A DNA stretch of 64,000 bases from assembly GCA_003149635.1 (NCBI GenBank), contig QCWI01000004.1, positions 106,500 to 170,499 on the forward strand, given 5' to 3'. This stretch comes from Fluviicola sp. XM-24bin1. GTDB lineage: Bacteria > Bacteroidota > Bacteroidia > Flavobacteriales_D > Crocinitomicaceae. The translations under genes were made by a program, and so were the position numbers. The notes beneath the pieces were generated by a model. It was not told the DNA's origin. It searched no databases and saw nothing but the letters and a program-made list of their open reading frames with translations. Shown here one piece after another: positions 37,068 to 45,458 of this stretch (positions are counted from its first letter, which is position 1; each line of letters opens with the position of its first letter).

Positions 37068-38298
37068 ATCGGCGTCGTTCCAAGAAAAGGAACAATACAA
37101 CCAACAACGCCAATACAATCACCACGAAGAGCATCCAGTTTATGCCTCCACGGTCATTTACATTTACAGTATCATCTTTTTTTTTGCCTGTAAAGTCCAA
37201 GTCGATGCCATCTGGTAATTCTTCAACAGCATTATTCTTCTGTTCGATGATGGCTTCTACTTCTTTAAGTCGACGATCGTGAACCGCTTTTAGAACCGTG
37301 TTGTCACGAGCTTCATAAATAGCAATGAGATCCAAGAGGAAGTCTTTCAAGTCCGACCACATTTTGTGTTTTTCGGCCATTTTTCTTCCAATCTCGAAAT
37401 ATTCTATAGCGCGTTGCAAGCTATCTCTACCTGCGTAATACGATCCCATGTTAAAGTATCCTTCCAGAATCGGACGGATGGCTTTCAATTCGATGCGCAT
37501 TGCCAAAGACTTCTCAAAATAGTACAAGGATGAATCGAAATCTTCCTGCATAAACTTTCGAATTCCTTCGTTGGCATAACTGTGCGCAATATGGCTTTTC
37601 GAGTTGGACTTCTTGCTGTATTCAATGCTGCGCCCGTAATACTCCTGAGATAACTCATTATTCTTTCGATCGCCTTCAATTTGAGCCATCAAGGCATACA
37701 CATCAGCTGCTGCTTCGTACTTTTCATTCTCTACAGAAGCCAATTTGTACTGATGCCAGATCGTCATCCCTGTAGTGGTATCGCCCGTATTGATGTATGC
37801 ACGTCCCAAACCTAACTTCGCGTTGAACGCCGCCGTCGCATCATTGGATTGCTCCCCCATTCGCAAAGATTGGTTGTAAGCTTCCTTTGCTTTCGTATAG
37901 GCGCCATCTCTTAAATGTGCGTGCCCCATGGCATTATAGATTTCCGATACGATTACATAATCCTCTTTCTTCTCGAAATAATCCTTGGCGACAGTCAAAT
38001 ATTCGAACCCTTGCTTTTGATTTCCTGTTTTACACAAATAGCTGCCGAGCATACGCGTTCCCACCGCTCGTGCAAATTCGTGTTCATGCTCTGAAGCATC
38101 CAACAAAAGGTCAATTGCGGCAATTTTTAAGGAATCAAGATTGAAACGAACATAGTAATGTAGCAGCTCCATCCCCAGCTCCGACTTAATGTTTAAGTCC
38201 GACTGCTCTTGAAATTTCTCGTAGGCGCTCTGTGAATTCGCTGTAAACGAAACCAGAAAACATCCTAAAATCGAGCAATATCTTGAGAGTTGTTTCAT
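37060..38298 (-). CDS. Exported TPR protein with C-terminal membrane anchor
   Basis: A 412-residue protein with a signal peptide (about 1-22), roughly seven tetratricopeptide repeats (about 60-330; YNAMGHAHLRDGAYTKAKEAY and SYANEGIRKFMQEDFDSSLYYF are clear units), a charged linker and one C-terminal helix (WMLFVVIVLALLVVLFLF) followed by ERRRFS. The layout resembles the sensor half of flavobacterial TPR histidine kinases or LuxR proteins, but no kinase or DNA-binding domain is present. It overlaps the apaG 3' end by 8 nt. Confidence 0.82.
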   Translation of the reverse strand: MKQLSRYCSILGCFLVSFTANSQSAYEKFQEQSDLNIKSELGMELLHYYVRFNLDSLKIAAIDLLLDASEHEHEFARAVGTRMLGSYLCKTGNQKQGFEYLTVAKDYFEKKEDYVIVSEIYNAMGHAHLRDGAYTKAKEAYNQSLRMGEQSNDATAAFNAKLGLGRAYINTGDTTTGMTIWHQYKLASVENEKYEAAADVYALMAQIEGDRKNNELSQEYYGRSIEYSKKSNSKSHIAHSYANEGIRKFMQEDFDSSLYYFEKSLAMRIELKAIRPILEGYFNMGSYYAGRDSLQRAIEYFEIGRKMAEKHKMWSDLKDFLLDLIAIYEARDNTVLKAVHDRRLKEVEAIIEQKNNAVEELPDGIDLDFTGKKKDDTVNVNDRGGINWMLFVVIVLALLVVLFLFLERRRFS

Positions 38299-38345
38299 AA
38301 AGATCAGTGTACGACTGGGTCATTGCAAGGATAAACAACAATAGT

Positions 38346-38353
38346 TACTTTTG
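38346..38353 (+). promoter_or_regulatory. TAnnTTTG promoter box of pruA
   Basis: TACTTTTG lies 16 nt before the ATG at 38370. It falls inside an upstream in-frame extension (ATG at 38307), so the longer start is unlikely. Confidence 0.65.
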
Positions 38354-38369
38354 CAACAAAAAACCAGAT

Positions 38370-39998
38370 ATGTCAAATGCACTTTTTCAGGTACCTGTAG
38401 CCGTAAATGAGCCAGTTCGCGCTTACAAGCCAGGAACCGAAGATCATACCAACTTGATCGCGAAGTACCGCGAAATGTACAACCAGGAACCAATTGATGT
38501 TCCATTATACATCGGAGATCAGCGTGTCACCACGTCAACGAAAAATGCGATGACACCTCCACACGATCATCAAAAAGTGCTTGGACATTACAACGTTGGA
38601 GATGCTTCACATGTAGAAGCCGCAATTGACGCCGCAATGAACGCGCGTGAAGCATGGGCGAACTTGCCATGGGAGCAGCGCGCAGCTGTGTTTTTGCGTG
38701 CGGCCGATCTATTGGCTGGGCCTTACCGCGACAAAATGAACGCTGCGACGATGTTAGCGCAATCGAAAAATGTTTTTCAAGCTGAGATCGATGCTGCTTG
38801 TGAGTTGATCGACTTCTTCAAGTTCAACGTGCAGTACATGACTCAGATTTATAAAGAGCAACCAGAATCACTTCCGGGAATGTGGAACCGTTTGGAATAC
38901 CGCCCATTGGAAGGGTTCGTGTTCGCGATTACTCCATTCAACTTTACTTCCATTTGTGCCAACTTGTGTGCTGCACCAGCAATGATGGGTAACGTAGTTG
39001 TTTGGAAACCGGCGGAATCTCAAATGTATTCTGCTCAAGTAATCATGGAATTGTTCGAAGAAGCTGGAGTTCCTGCAGGAGTTATCAATATGATTTCTGT
39101 AGACGGGCCAGTTGCGGGTGATGTGGTATTCAACCACAAAGATTTCGCAGGATTGCACTTTACAGGTTCAACTGCAGTGTTCCGTCACTTGTGGAAATCC
39201 ATCGGAAACAACATTGAAAAATACAGAAGTTACCCTCGTATCGTTGGTGAAACGGGAGGAAAAGACTTCATTATGGTGCACGAATCGGCAAACGCTGCGC
39301 AAGTTGCTACAGCAATGACCCGTGGAGCATTCGAATTCCAAGGACAGAAATGTTCTGCTGCATCTCGTGCTTACATTCCAAACAACCTTTGGGATGACGT
39401 GAAGAAAATCGTGGTAGAGCAAGTGAGTTCTTTCAAAATGGGATCACCAGAAGATACTTCGAACTTCATCAATGCCGTAATTGATGAGCGCGCTTTCGAT
39501 AAAATTGCTGGATACATCGATTACATTAAAGAGCAGAATGATGCTGAGATTATCGTTGGTGGAAACTACGATAAATCAAAAGGATATTTCATCGAACCTA
39601 CAGTTGTGGTGACTTCCAATGAGAAATTCCGTACAATGTGTGAGGAGATCTTTGGCCCTGTACTGACGGTATTTGTGTATGATGCGAAAGATTACGAAGC
39701 GACGTTGGATTTGGTAGACGGAACTTCTGATTACGCATTGACAGGTTCCATCATCTCTAACGATCGTTACGCGATCAACGTGGCGATGAAGAAATTGGAA
39801 AATGCTGCAGGAAACTTCTACATCAACGATAAACCAACAGGTGCCGTTGTAGGACAGCAGCCATTTGGAGGTGCTCGTGGATCTGGAACGAATGACAAGG
39901 CAGGAGCTCCAATGAACTTGTTACGTTGGGTTTCGGCGCGTACGATTAAGGAAACATTTGTTCCTGCGTCTGATTACCGTTATCCGTTTCTTGGTTAA
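38370..39998 (+). CDS. pruA: 1-Pyrroline-5-carboxylate dehydrogenase
   Basis: A 542-residue aldehyde dehydrogenase oxidising glutamate semialdehyde to glutamate with NAD+, the second step of proline breakdown. General base Glu294 (VGETGGKD) and catalytic Cys328 (FQGQKCSAAS) are in place, as is the C-terminal RTIKETFVP family ending. It is the monofunctional type; proline dehydrogenase is not next to it. The ATG at 38370 (MSNALFQVPV) is chosen because of the promoter box at 38346. A heptamer array and a terminator follow. Confidence 0.95.
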   Translation: MSNALFQVPVAVNEPVRAYKPGTEDHTNLIAKYREMYNQEPIDVPLYIGDQRVTTSTKNAMTPPHDHQKVLGHYNVGDASHVEAAIDAAMNAREAWANLPWEQRAAVFLRAADLLAGPYRDKMNAATMLAQSKNVFQAEIDAACELIDFFKFNVQYMTQIYKEQPESLPGMWNRLEYRPLEGFVFAITPFNFTSICANLCAAPAMMGNVVVWKPAESQMYSAQVIMELFEEAGVPAGVINMISVDGPVAGDVVFNHKDFAGLHFTGSTAVFRHLWKSIGNNIEKYRSYPRIVGETGGKDFIMVHESANAAQVATAMTRGAFEFQGQKCSAASRAYIPNNLWDDVKKIVVEQVSSFKMGSPEDTSNFINAVIDERAFDKIAGYIDYIKEQNDAEIIVGGNYDKSKGYFIEPTVVVTSNEKFRTMCEEIFGPVLTVFVYDAKDYEATLDLVDGTSDYALTGSIISNDRYAINVAMKKLENAAGNFYINDKPTGAVVGQQPFGGARGSGTNDKAGAPMNLLRWVSARTIKETFVPASDYRYPFLG

Positions 39999-40005
39999 GA
40001 AGACT

Positions 40006-40041
40006 CTAGACTGCTAGACGCTAGATTCTAGACTATTAGTC
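40006..40041. repeat. Heptamer array of CTAGAYN type
   Basis: CTAGACT, one extra G, CTAGACG, CTAGATT, CTAGACT and the inverted-like ATTAGTC follow each other in 7-nt register directly after pruA. The unit differs in sequence from the GYNGAAR arrays but has the same length and intergenic location. Confidence 0.65.
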
Positions 40042-40055
40042 TTTTAAAAATACAG

Positions 40056-40094
40056 AACTGGTCATCGATTTTATATTGGTGATCAGTTTTTTTT
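40056..40094 (+). terminator. Rho-independent terminator of pruA
   Basis: An 11-bp stem with two G-T pairs (AACTGGTCATC with GGTGATCAGTT), an 11-nt AT-rich loop and a run of eight T (40087-40094). Confidence 0.8.
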
Positions 40095-40148
40095 ATGCCG
40101 TATTCTGGGAATCTAGCGGCAACTGCGGTATTTTAGCGGGCAAACTAC

Positions 40149-40802
40149 ATGGCCACATCCACGCATTACACCTCCTTATCGGATCCGAATAACGCGATCA
40201 TTGTTTCTAAAGAGAACGATTGGTCAAGCGTGAAAGTTTACGCGAAAGGAAGCATTCAATATCAAGCAAACAACGCTGCCGAATTGCGCGGAGGCAAAAC
40301 CATTGAAGTCGATGGATTGGGTTCTTTGCAATTGTATTTGGGTTCTGAATTGGAAGTAAGAGTCGACGGAGTTCGTTACGAGGCAAGTAAGTCCGAATCC
40401 AATGAAAAGGTTCGAAATGTCTCGGTCATATTTTGGCTCTTGACCGGATTTACCGCTGCGGGGTTGCTGTTTATTTTCATGGCAGGCGAAATGCTCCCGG
40501 ATGAATTGTTCCAGATTTTAGTGGGAATGCAGATTTTCGCACTTGCGGTGTACGCGACAACGGCTATTTTACTCCGCCGAAAAGTGTATTGGTTTTATTT
40601 TGTGGGAGCAGGAACTTACACCTTTTTCTCCCTCCTCCAGCTAATCGATATTGAAATCGTTCTGTTGAATTTCTTTTCTATCATGGTCTTCGTGATTCGA
40701 ATTGTCTTCCTTTTTCTGGTTCTTCGAATTCTTCCCGTGATTTTGCAACATATGCGTGAGAGCAAAGCGGAAGGGAATGATGATGTAATCTTAGATCAGT
40801 AG
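40149..40802 (+). CDS. Four-TM paralogue family protein 1
   Basis: The first of three adjacent related genes, 217 residues. About 85 soluble, strand-rich residues (WSSVKVYAKG, IEVDGLGSLQLYL, LEVRVDGVRYEA) are followed by four membrane helices (about 92-112, 120-142, 147-168, 174-198) and a short charged end, DDVILDQ. There is no signal peptide, so the N-terminal domain is expected in the cytoplasm. I recognise no family. Its stop overlaps the GTG start of the second gene (TAGTG), so the three are one operon. Confidence 0.75.
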   Translation: MATSTHYTSLSDPNNAIIVSKENDWSSVKVYAKGSIQYQANNAAELRGGKTIEVDGLGSLQLYLGSELEVRVDGVRYEASKSESNEKVRNVSVIFWLLTGFTAAGLLFIFMAGEMLPDELFQILVGMQIFALAVYATTAILLRRKVYWFYFVGAGTYTFFSLLQLIDIEIVLLNFFSIMVFVIRIVFLFLVLRILPVILQHMRESKAEGNDDVILDQ

Positions 40803-41479
40803 TGGGCAGTTTTACAAAAAAATATATCCGAGCATTTCATCCAGAAGACTATTTGTACCTCAGTTGGGATATTGGATACAAAAACGTAGCCATCTACGAT
40901 GGAAAACGACTTGTCAAGCAATTTGAAAAATCGAATCAGTTTACCAGAGGAGTTACTTTTCAAGATGATAAGCTGGGAAAGATCAAAATCAAATTCACGG
41001 ATACCAAACCTTTGCAATTAGAAATCAAGGTAAATGGCAAGAAATACAAACCGACCAAGAAAGGAAAACAGGAAGTTGATCTATCCGGTGTTGTGGCACT
41101 GTACTGGGTTCTGATGGTTCTCAACGTAGTTGCACTTATATTCAATAGCGTTTTAGCTTTTAACAGCGACTTTTACGACTTCAGTTTGGAGGATCATGGT
41201 TTTCTTTCGCTCTCGGCTATTATATATTTCTTATCGGCCTTTCTTCTAGCAAGGAATATTTTTTGGGCTTATTACCTAGGATTTTTCTTCTTCATGCTCA
41301 TCAATGCGGTTTATGTGTTCCTCGCCTTGGAGTTTGGATTTGATTTCTTCAATGGCGTTAAAATCATCGTGCGACTATTAATGCTCACTTACCTGATCAT
41401 TAATCTTCGAAAATTACACTTCGTAATGAACAACCTTGGCGATAGAAAGAATAACACGATCATTGATGACCCAATATAA
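40802..41479 (+). CDS. Four-TM paralogue family protein 2
   Basis: The second paralogue, 225 residues, starting at a GTG that overlaps the previous stop by 1 nt. Its soluble domain follows the same order as in the other two: YKNVAIYDGKRL, then KLGKIKIKF, then LEIKVNGKKY. Four membrane helices follow (about 98-116, 134-152, 158-178, 186-204), and the end is NNTIIDDPI. Identity to its neighbours is low outside the motifs, so the duplication is old. The function is unknown. Confidence 0.75.
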   Translation: MGSFTKKYIRAFHPEDYLYLSWDIGYKNVAIYDGKRLVKQFEKSNQFTRGVTFQDDKLGKIKIKFTDTKPLQLEIKVNGKKYKPTKKGKQEVDLSGVVALYWVLMVLNVVALIFNSVLAFNSDFYDFSLEDHGFLSLSAIIYFLSAFLLARNIFWAYYLGFFFFMLINAVYVFLALEFGFDFFNGVKIIVRLLMLTYLIINLRKLHFVMNNLGDRKNNTIIDDPI

Positions 41480-42151
41480 ATGCCTGTAACCATAATATTT
41501 CATGCTCCTGATGGATTGAAGTCCATAGTAGTCGAACGAAATAGACTTTGGGAAAACGCACGTATTTCTTACAATGGAGAAGTCATTAAAACATGCAATT
41601 ATGCATATGAAACTCGCGAAGGAATTGAATTTGACGTAGAAGGACTTGGCATTGTTACTCTGAAGGTGCATTCTGCTACTTTAAAACCTACTTTGAAGGT
41701 AAACGGAGTTGAGTATTCCGTAGAGAATCAATCTAGAAACAAAGGAAAACTTTTAGTTCCTGCCATAATTTTTGGCGTTCTAGCAATAATAAACACTATC
41801 TTTTTCTTCATTGCCTTAAGTCGCTATTTACAATTCCCAGATTGGCCTTTTGCCATTTTCACTCTCTTCGTTTCTGCCTTTTTTATGCTCAGTTACATTG
41901 CGACAACGATCCTCATTGGCCTTAGAATTTACTTCTTCTATTTCGCGGGCACCGCCATATTCATTTTCTCAACAATATACATTGCCTTGATGCTCTATCT
42001 GAATGGGATCAATTGGATATTTCTCACCTTATTCATTGGACGCGTTCTTGTGCTGGCATTACTCTCAAGGTATTTCAAGCGGGCACTTGGCTTATTAAGG
42101 AACAGACGAAATTATTCCAACGAGAACCAGATCATTGACGAACGACTTTAG
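41480..42151 (+). CDS. Four-TM paralogue family protein 3
   Basis: The third paralogue, 223 residues, whose ATG follows the previous stop directly (TAAATG). The soluble domain shows WENARISYNGEVI, IEFDVEGLGIVTLKV and LKVNGVEY in the same order as its relatives. Four membrane helices span about 92-113, 122-145, 150-172 and 178-196, and the end is ENQIIDERL. Its 3' end overlaps the convergent lipoprotein gene by 4 nt. Confidence 0.75.
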   Translation: MPVTIIFHAPDGLKSIVVERNRLWENARISYNGEVIKTCNYAYETREGIEFDVEGLGIVTLKVHSATLKPTLKVNGVEYSVENQSRNKGKLLVPAIIFGVLAIINTIFFFIALSRYLQFPDWPFAIFTLFVSAFFMLSYIATTILIGLRIYFFYFAGTAIFIFSTIYIALMLYLNGINWIFLTLFIGRVLVLALLSRYFKRALGLLRNRRNYSNENQIIDERL

Positions 42152-42741
42152 TTTATTTTTAAAGTCATCCCCATGTATTGGGCAAGTGGTTCAAACGCTT
42201 CGGCATTTTCTGAGGTAGTCCAAGCGGCAATCCTCACAAACGCATTTTTGGTCTGGTAATAGCGAAGAAAGACCGTCTTTCGCTTCGGTAATCCATAGTT
42301 GACCCCATTAATAGTTCGTTTGAAAGAAGGTTGATCATCCACCATTGTTTTCACCAATTTCTCCGCTTTGACATTGCGCGCTTTTGAGATTGTGGAATTT
42401 GATTCTGTTTTTGCGAACCATTCTAGCTGCTTTTTCGGATCCTTGGGACAAGAAGGCTCGCTTAAAACAAGCCTATTAGGATACGCCTTTACCTCTAGAT
42501 GATATTCTTTTGGAAGATAATCCGCCTCTAAAAGGGTCACGACAACGCCTGTGTTAATGGACATCTCTTTGAGCAACTGAATCGTAAATCCATCGCCTTG
42601 ATATTTCCGGAATTTGGAGGCATCCACTTTTGGGAGTTGTTCTTTATTGGAGTCTTCCTTTTCTTCAGTCGAATCCACAGAACATCCGGCTAAGACCAAA
42701 AGAATAGACACAAGAATAATTGCTGGTTTTAACGCAGACAT
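42148..42741 (-). CDS. Lipoprotein, last gene of the paa cluster
   Basis: A 197-residue protein with a lipoprotein signal: a hydrophobic start and the lipobox LAGC with the acylated Cys near residue 20, then an acidic spacer (DSTEEKEDSNKE). The mature part is mixed alpha/beta and basic (PKRKTVFLRYYQTKNAFVRIAAW). I recognise no family. The start lies 13 nt inside the 3' end of paaD, so it is probably co-transcribed with paaABCD; a link to phenylacetate use is only positional. Confidence 0.75.
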   Translation of the reverse strand: MSALKPAIILVSILLVLAGCSVDSTEEKEDSNKEQLPKVDASKFRKYQGDGFTIQLLKEMSINTGVVVTLLEADYLPKEYHLEVKAYPNRLVLSEPSCPKDPKKQLEWFAKTESNSTISKARNVKAEKLVKTMVDDQPSFKRTINGVNYGLPKRKTVFLRYYQTKNAFVRIAAWTTSENAEAFEPLAQYMGMTLKIN

Positions 42742-43217
42742 TTGAAGTAATCAAAAGGTTCGAGGCAGTCGTTGCACTGATAATGCGCCTTGCAGGCCGT
42801 ACTTCCGAACTGACTCACCAAACGTGTATCTTTTGAATCACATTTTGGGCAAGGAACAACGATAGGTTCAGCAAACAAAACACTCTTATCGGGCTCGTTT
42901 TCCGGAGGAGCAATTCCATATTCCTTCAACTTACGTTTCCCGTTTTCGGAAAGCCAATCGGTAGTCCAGGCCGGAGCCAATACCAAATCAACCGTTACAT
43001 TTTCGATTCCTTTCTCCTTGAGCTTCTCAACGATGTCGTCTTCAATGCGTTTCATCGCAGGACATCCGCTATACGTTGGAGTGATTGTCACTTTGCAGGC
43101 GTCTCCGTCCAATTCAACCTTACGGACAACACCAAGGTCTACCACTGTCAATACAGGAACTTCGGGATCGAAGACCTCTTCCAAATAGCCCCAAATTTCT
43201 TCTGTCGATATTACCAT
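42729..43217 (-). CDS. paaD: Phenylacetyl-CoA epoxidase assembly subunit PaaD
   Basis: A 162-residue protein: an N-terminal MIP18/DUF59 domain (VFDPEVPVLTVVDLGVVRKV, PTYSGCPAMKRIEDDI) and a C-terminal zinc-ribbon-like part with CPKC and CNDC. PaaD is required for the ring 1,2-phenylacetyl-CoA epoxidase and is thought to help with metal or Fe-S maturation. The start overlaps the paaC end by 7 nt. The order paaABCD is conserved. Confidence 0.93.
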   Translation of the reverse strand: MVISTEEIWGYLEEVFDPEVPVLTVVDLGVVRKVELDGDACKVTITPTYSGCPAMKRIEDDIVEKLKEKGIENVTVDLVLAPAWTTDWLSENGKRKLKEYGIAPPENEPDKSVLFAEPIVVPCPKCDSKDTRLVSQFGSTACKAHYQCNDCLEPFDYFKCLR

Positions 43218-43963
43218 TCCATGTTTGGATAAGCGCGCTGCATGTACTGCAACTCCGCGAGTATGTACCCTAAATGCTCGGTATGCAGTCCTTTTCTTCC
43301 CCCTTCCTGTTTCCAGTTGTTTTCCGGAATTTTCAACGTCGCTTCCTCAAGAACGGCAGTCACCGTTTGTTCCCATTCGCTTTTCAAAGAATCCATATCT
43401 GGAAGTACTCCGCTCGCCTTTAATGTAGCATCTACCTCATCCTCGTAAAAGAGTTCGGCAGCGTATTTCCAGAGATCGTTCAATGCATCTTGCATTCTAT
43501 TATGCGATTCTTCCGTACCATCTCCCAAGCGAATCACCCATTCCGAAGAATGTTTGAGGTGATACTTCGTCTCCTTCAATGATTTTGCAGCAATCGCGGC
43601 AATCATTTCGTCGGATGAATTCACCAATCGCTCGAAAAGCGGTTTGCGGTAGGCATCAAACAAGAATTGGCGCATAATCGTTACGCCGAAATCTCCGTTC
43701 GGACGCTCTACCAAAAGCAAATTGCGATAATCTTTATCAAATCGAAGGAACGCCAAATCATCTTCCGATCGACCCTTACCTTCTACTTTTCCGGCGTATT
43801 CAAAAATAGCCGTCGCCTGACCAATCAAATCCAAAGAAAGATTCGTCAAGGCAATGTCTTCCTCCAGAATTGGCCCATGCCCACACCATTCAGATAGGCG
43901 GTGCCCAAGAATCAGACTATCATCTCCTAAGCGGAGTAAATATTCAAATAATGCGTTTTCCAT
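43211..43963 (-). CDS. paaC: Phenylacetyl-CoA epoxidase structural subunit PaaC
   Basis: A 250-residue ferritin-like helical protein, partner of PaaA. The opening EYLLRLGDDSLILGHRLSEWCGHGP and the helix AKSLKETKYHLKHSSEWVIRLGDGTEES match the family; the metal ligands present in PaaA are largely lost in PaaC, as is usual. It is 11 nt after paaB and overlaps paaD by 7 nt. Confidence 0.94.
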   Translation of the reverse strand: MENALFEYLLRLGDDSLILGHRLSEWCGHGPILEEDIALTNLSLDLIGQATAIFEYAGKVEGKGRSEDDLAFLRFDKDYRNLLLVERPNGDFGVTIMRQFLFDAYRKPLFERLVNSSDEMIAAIAAKSLKETKYHLKHSSEWVIRLGDGTEESHNRMQDALNDLWKYAAELFYEDEVDATLKASGVLPDMDSLKSEWEQTVTAVLEEATLKIPENNWKQEGGRKGLHTEHLGYILAELQYMQRAYPNMEW

Positions 43964-43974
43964 GAAGTCGACAA

Positions 43975-44262
43975 TTACATGTGTTCAATTCCATCCGGCA
44001 CGTCGTAGAACGTTGGATGACGATACACCTTGCTATTCGCAGGTTCGTAGAGCGAATCCGCTTCATTTGGATCAGAAGCATAAACGTTAGCAGATTCTAC
44101 CACCCAGATACTGATTCCCTCAGATCGACGCGTGTAAACGTCACGGGCGTTATCAATCGCCATTTGCTCATCTGCAGCACGAAGACTCCCCACGTGCTTG
44201 TGGTTCAACCCTTGCTTACTTCTGATAAAAACCTCCCAAAGAGGCCATTCTTTTTTTGACAT
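43975..44262 (-). CDS. paaB: Phenylacetyl-CoA epoxidase subunit PaaB
   Basis: A 95-residue small subunit, starting WPLWEVFIRSKQGLNHKHVGSLRAAD, which is the family signature, and continuing through DARDVYTRR-type sequence to YRHPTFYDVPDGIEHM. PaaB helps hold the PaaAC core in its larger assembly. It is separated from paaA by 78 nt that contain an inverted heptamer array with a strong hairpin, so expression relative to paaA may be lowered at this point. Confidence 0.94.
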   Translation of the reverse strand: MSKKEWPLWEVFIRSKQGLNHKHVGSLRAADEQMAIDNARDVYTRRSEGISIWVVESANVYASDPNEADSLYEPANSKVYRHPTFYDVPDGIEHM

Positions 44263-44273
44263 AATTTTGTTTC

Positions 44274-44333
44274 GTTGAAGGCAGAAAGTAGAAAGCAGAA
44301 GGCACTTTTTGCCTTCTGCTTTGCGCTTTTCGC
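44274..44333. repeat. Inverted heptamer array with 13-bp hairpin inside the paa operon
   Basis: Forward heptamers GTTGAAG, GCAGAAA, GTAGAAA and GCAGAAG are followed by a short loop region and inverted heptamers CTTCTGC, TTTGCGC and TTTTCGC (reverse complements GCAGAAG, GCGCAAA, GCGAAAA). The centre forms a perfect 13-bp stem (44292-44304 with 44310-44322) around the loop CTTTT. It lies between paaA and paaB. Confidence 0.8.
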
Positions 44334-44340
44334 CTAATAT

Positions 44341-45297
44341 TTACGACGCCTTCTTAGCGTTTCTAGCTCTTCTTTTCTCTGCGTATGAATTGGCAGCTTC
44401 ACGCACCCACATTCCATTCTCTTTAGCTTTGCGGCGCGCATCAATACGATCTTTGTTACAAGGGCCATTCCCTTTCACCACTTGCCAGAATTCGTCCCAG
44501 TTGATTTCACCGAACTCATAATGTCCAGTTTCTTCGTTCCATTTCAAATCCGGATCTGGAATTTCCAAACCAATCATTTCTGCTTGTGGCACCGTAATAT
44601 CAACAAACTGCTGACGCAATTCATCATTCGTATGACGCTTAATTTTCCAATCCATAGATTGTTGCGTGTGCTTAGAATCGGCATCATTCGGTCCGAACAT
44701 CATCAATGCAGGCCACCAGAATCGATTCAAGGCATCTTGTGCCATTGCTTTTTGTTCAGGAGTTCCTGCCGCCAATTTCATCATGATTTCAAATCCTTGA
44801 CGTTGGTGGAACGATTCTTCCTTACACACACGAACCATCGCACGTGCGTAAGGCCCGTATGAACAACGACACAACGGAACCTGATTCATGATTGCGGCAC
44901 CATCAACCAGCCAACCAACGGCTCCCATATCGGCCCATGTCAATGTTGGATAGTTAAAAATGGATGAATACTTCGCTTTTCCAGAGTGCAAATCGTCAAT
45001 CGTTTCTTCACGATCTGCCCCTAGCGTTTCTACGGCGCTATACAAGTACAATCCGTGACCTGCTTCGTCTTGAACTTTGGCCAATAAAACAGCCTTACGA
45101 CGCAAGTTCGGTGCACGTGTAATCCAATTTCCTTCTGGGAGCATCCCCACAACTTCAGAATGCGCGTGCTGAGAAATTTGACGAATTAACGTCTGTCTGT
45201 AATCATCCGGCATCCAATCCTTCGGCTCAATTTTGATATCGTTGTCGATTTTCTCCTGAAACTTACGTTCCAGCTCGGCGATATTCACTTCTTTCAT
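44341..45297 (-). CDS. paaA: Phenylacetyl-CoA epoxidase catalytic subunit PaaA
   Basis: A 318-residue di-iron ferritin-like oxygenase that epoxidises the aromatic ring of phenylacetyl-CoA, opening the phenylacetate pathway. Iron ligands sit in [17 protein letters not shown] and [10 protein letters not shown]. It is the first gene of the minus-strand operon, with promoter box TACATTTG at 45318-45325, and it is divergent from the two reductase genes that would supply its electrons. Confidence 0.95.
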   Translation of the reverse strand: MKEVNIAELERKFQEKIDNDIKIEPKDWMPDDYRQTLIRQISQHAHSEVVGMLPEGNWITRAPNLRRKAVLLAKVQDEAGHGLYLYSAVETLGADREETIDDLHSGKAKYSSIFNYPTLTWADMGAVGWLVDGAAIMNQVPLCRCSYGPYARAMVRVCKEESFHQRQGFEIMMKLAAGTPEQKAMAQDALNRFWWPALMMFGPNDADSKHTQQSMDWKIKRHTNDELRQQFVDITVPQAEMIGLEIPDPDLKWNEETGHYEFGEINWDEFWQVVKGNGPCNKDRIDARRKAKENGMWVREAANSYAEKRRARNAKKAS

Positions 45298-45317
45298 ACT
45301 GCTCTTAATTTCTGTAA

Positions 45318-45325
45318 CAAATGTA
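45318..45325 (-). promoter_or_regulatory. TAnnTTTG promoter box of paaABCD
   Basis: The minus strand reads TACATTTG, 20 nt before the paaA start. The 161-bp divergent gap holds this and the box at 45427-45434, so a shared regulator could act on both; no obvious operator dyad was seen. Confidence 0.65.
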
Positions 45326-45426
45326 CGAAATTCAACACATTTTTAGAAGTGTGAAAGCCAAATCCTAACGTTTTGTCGCGCTTTTGTGAATCGTTATTTG
45401 GAATAATTCTCAAGCGGAAAAATGAG

Positions 45427-45434
45427 TATTTTTG
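45427..45434 (+). promoter_or_regulatory. TAnnTTTG promoter box of the reductase operon
   Basis: TATTTTTG lies 24 nt before the ATG at 45459 and overlaps an in-frame TTG at 45432, which is therefore not a likely start. Confidence 0.65.
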
Positions 45435-45458
45435 CACGAAATAGAGACTTATCAATTC

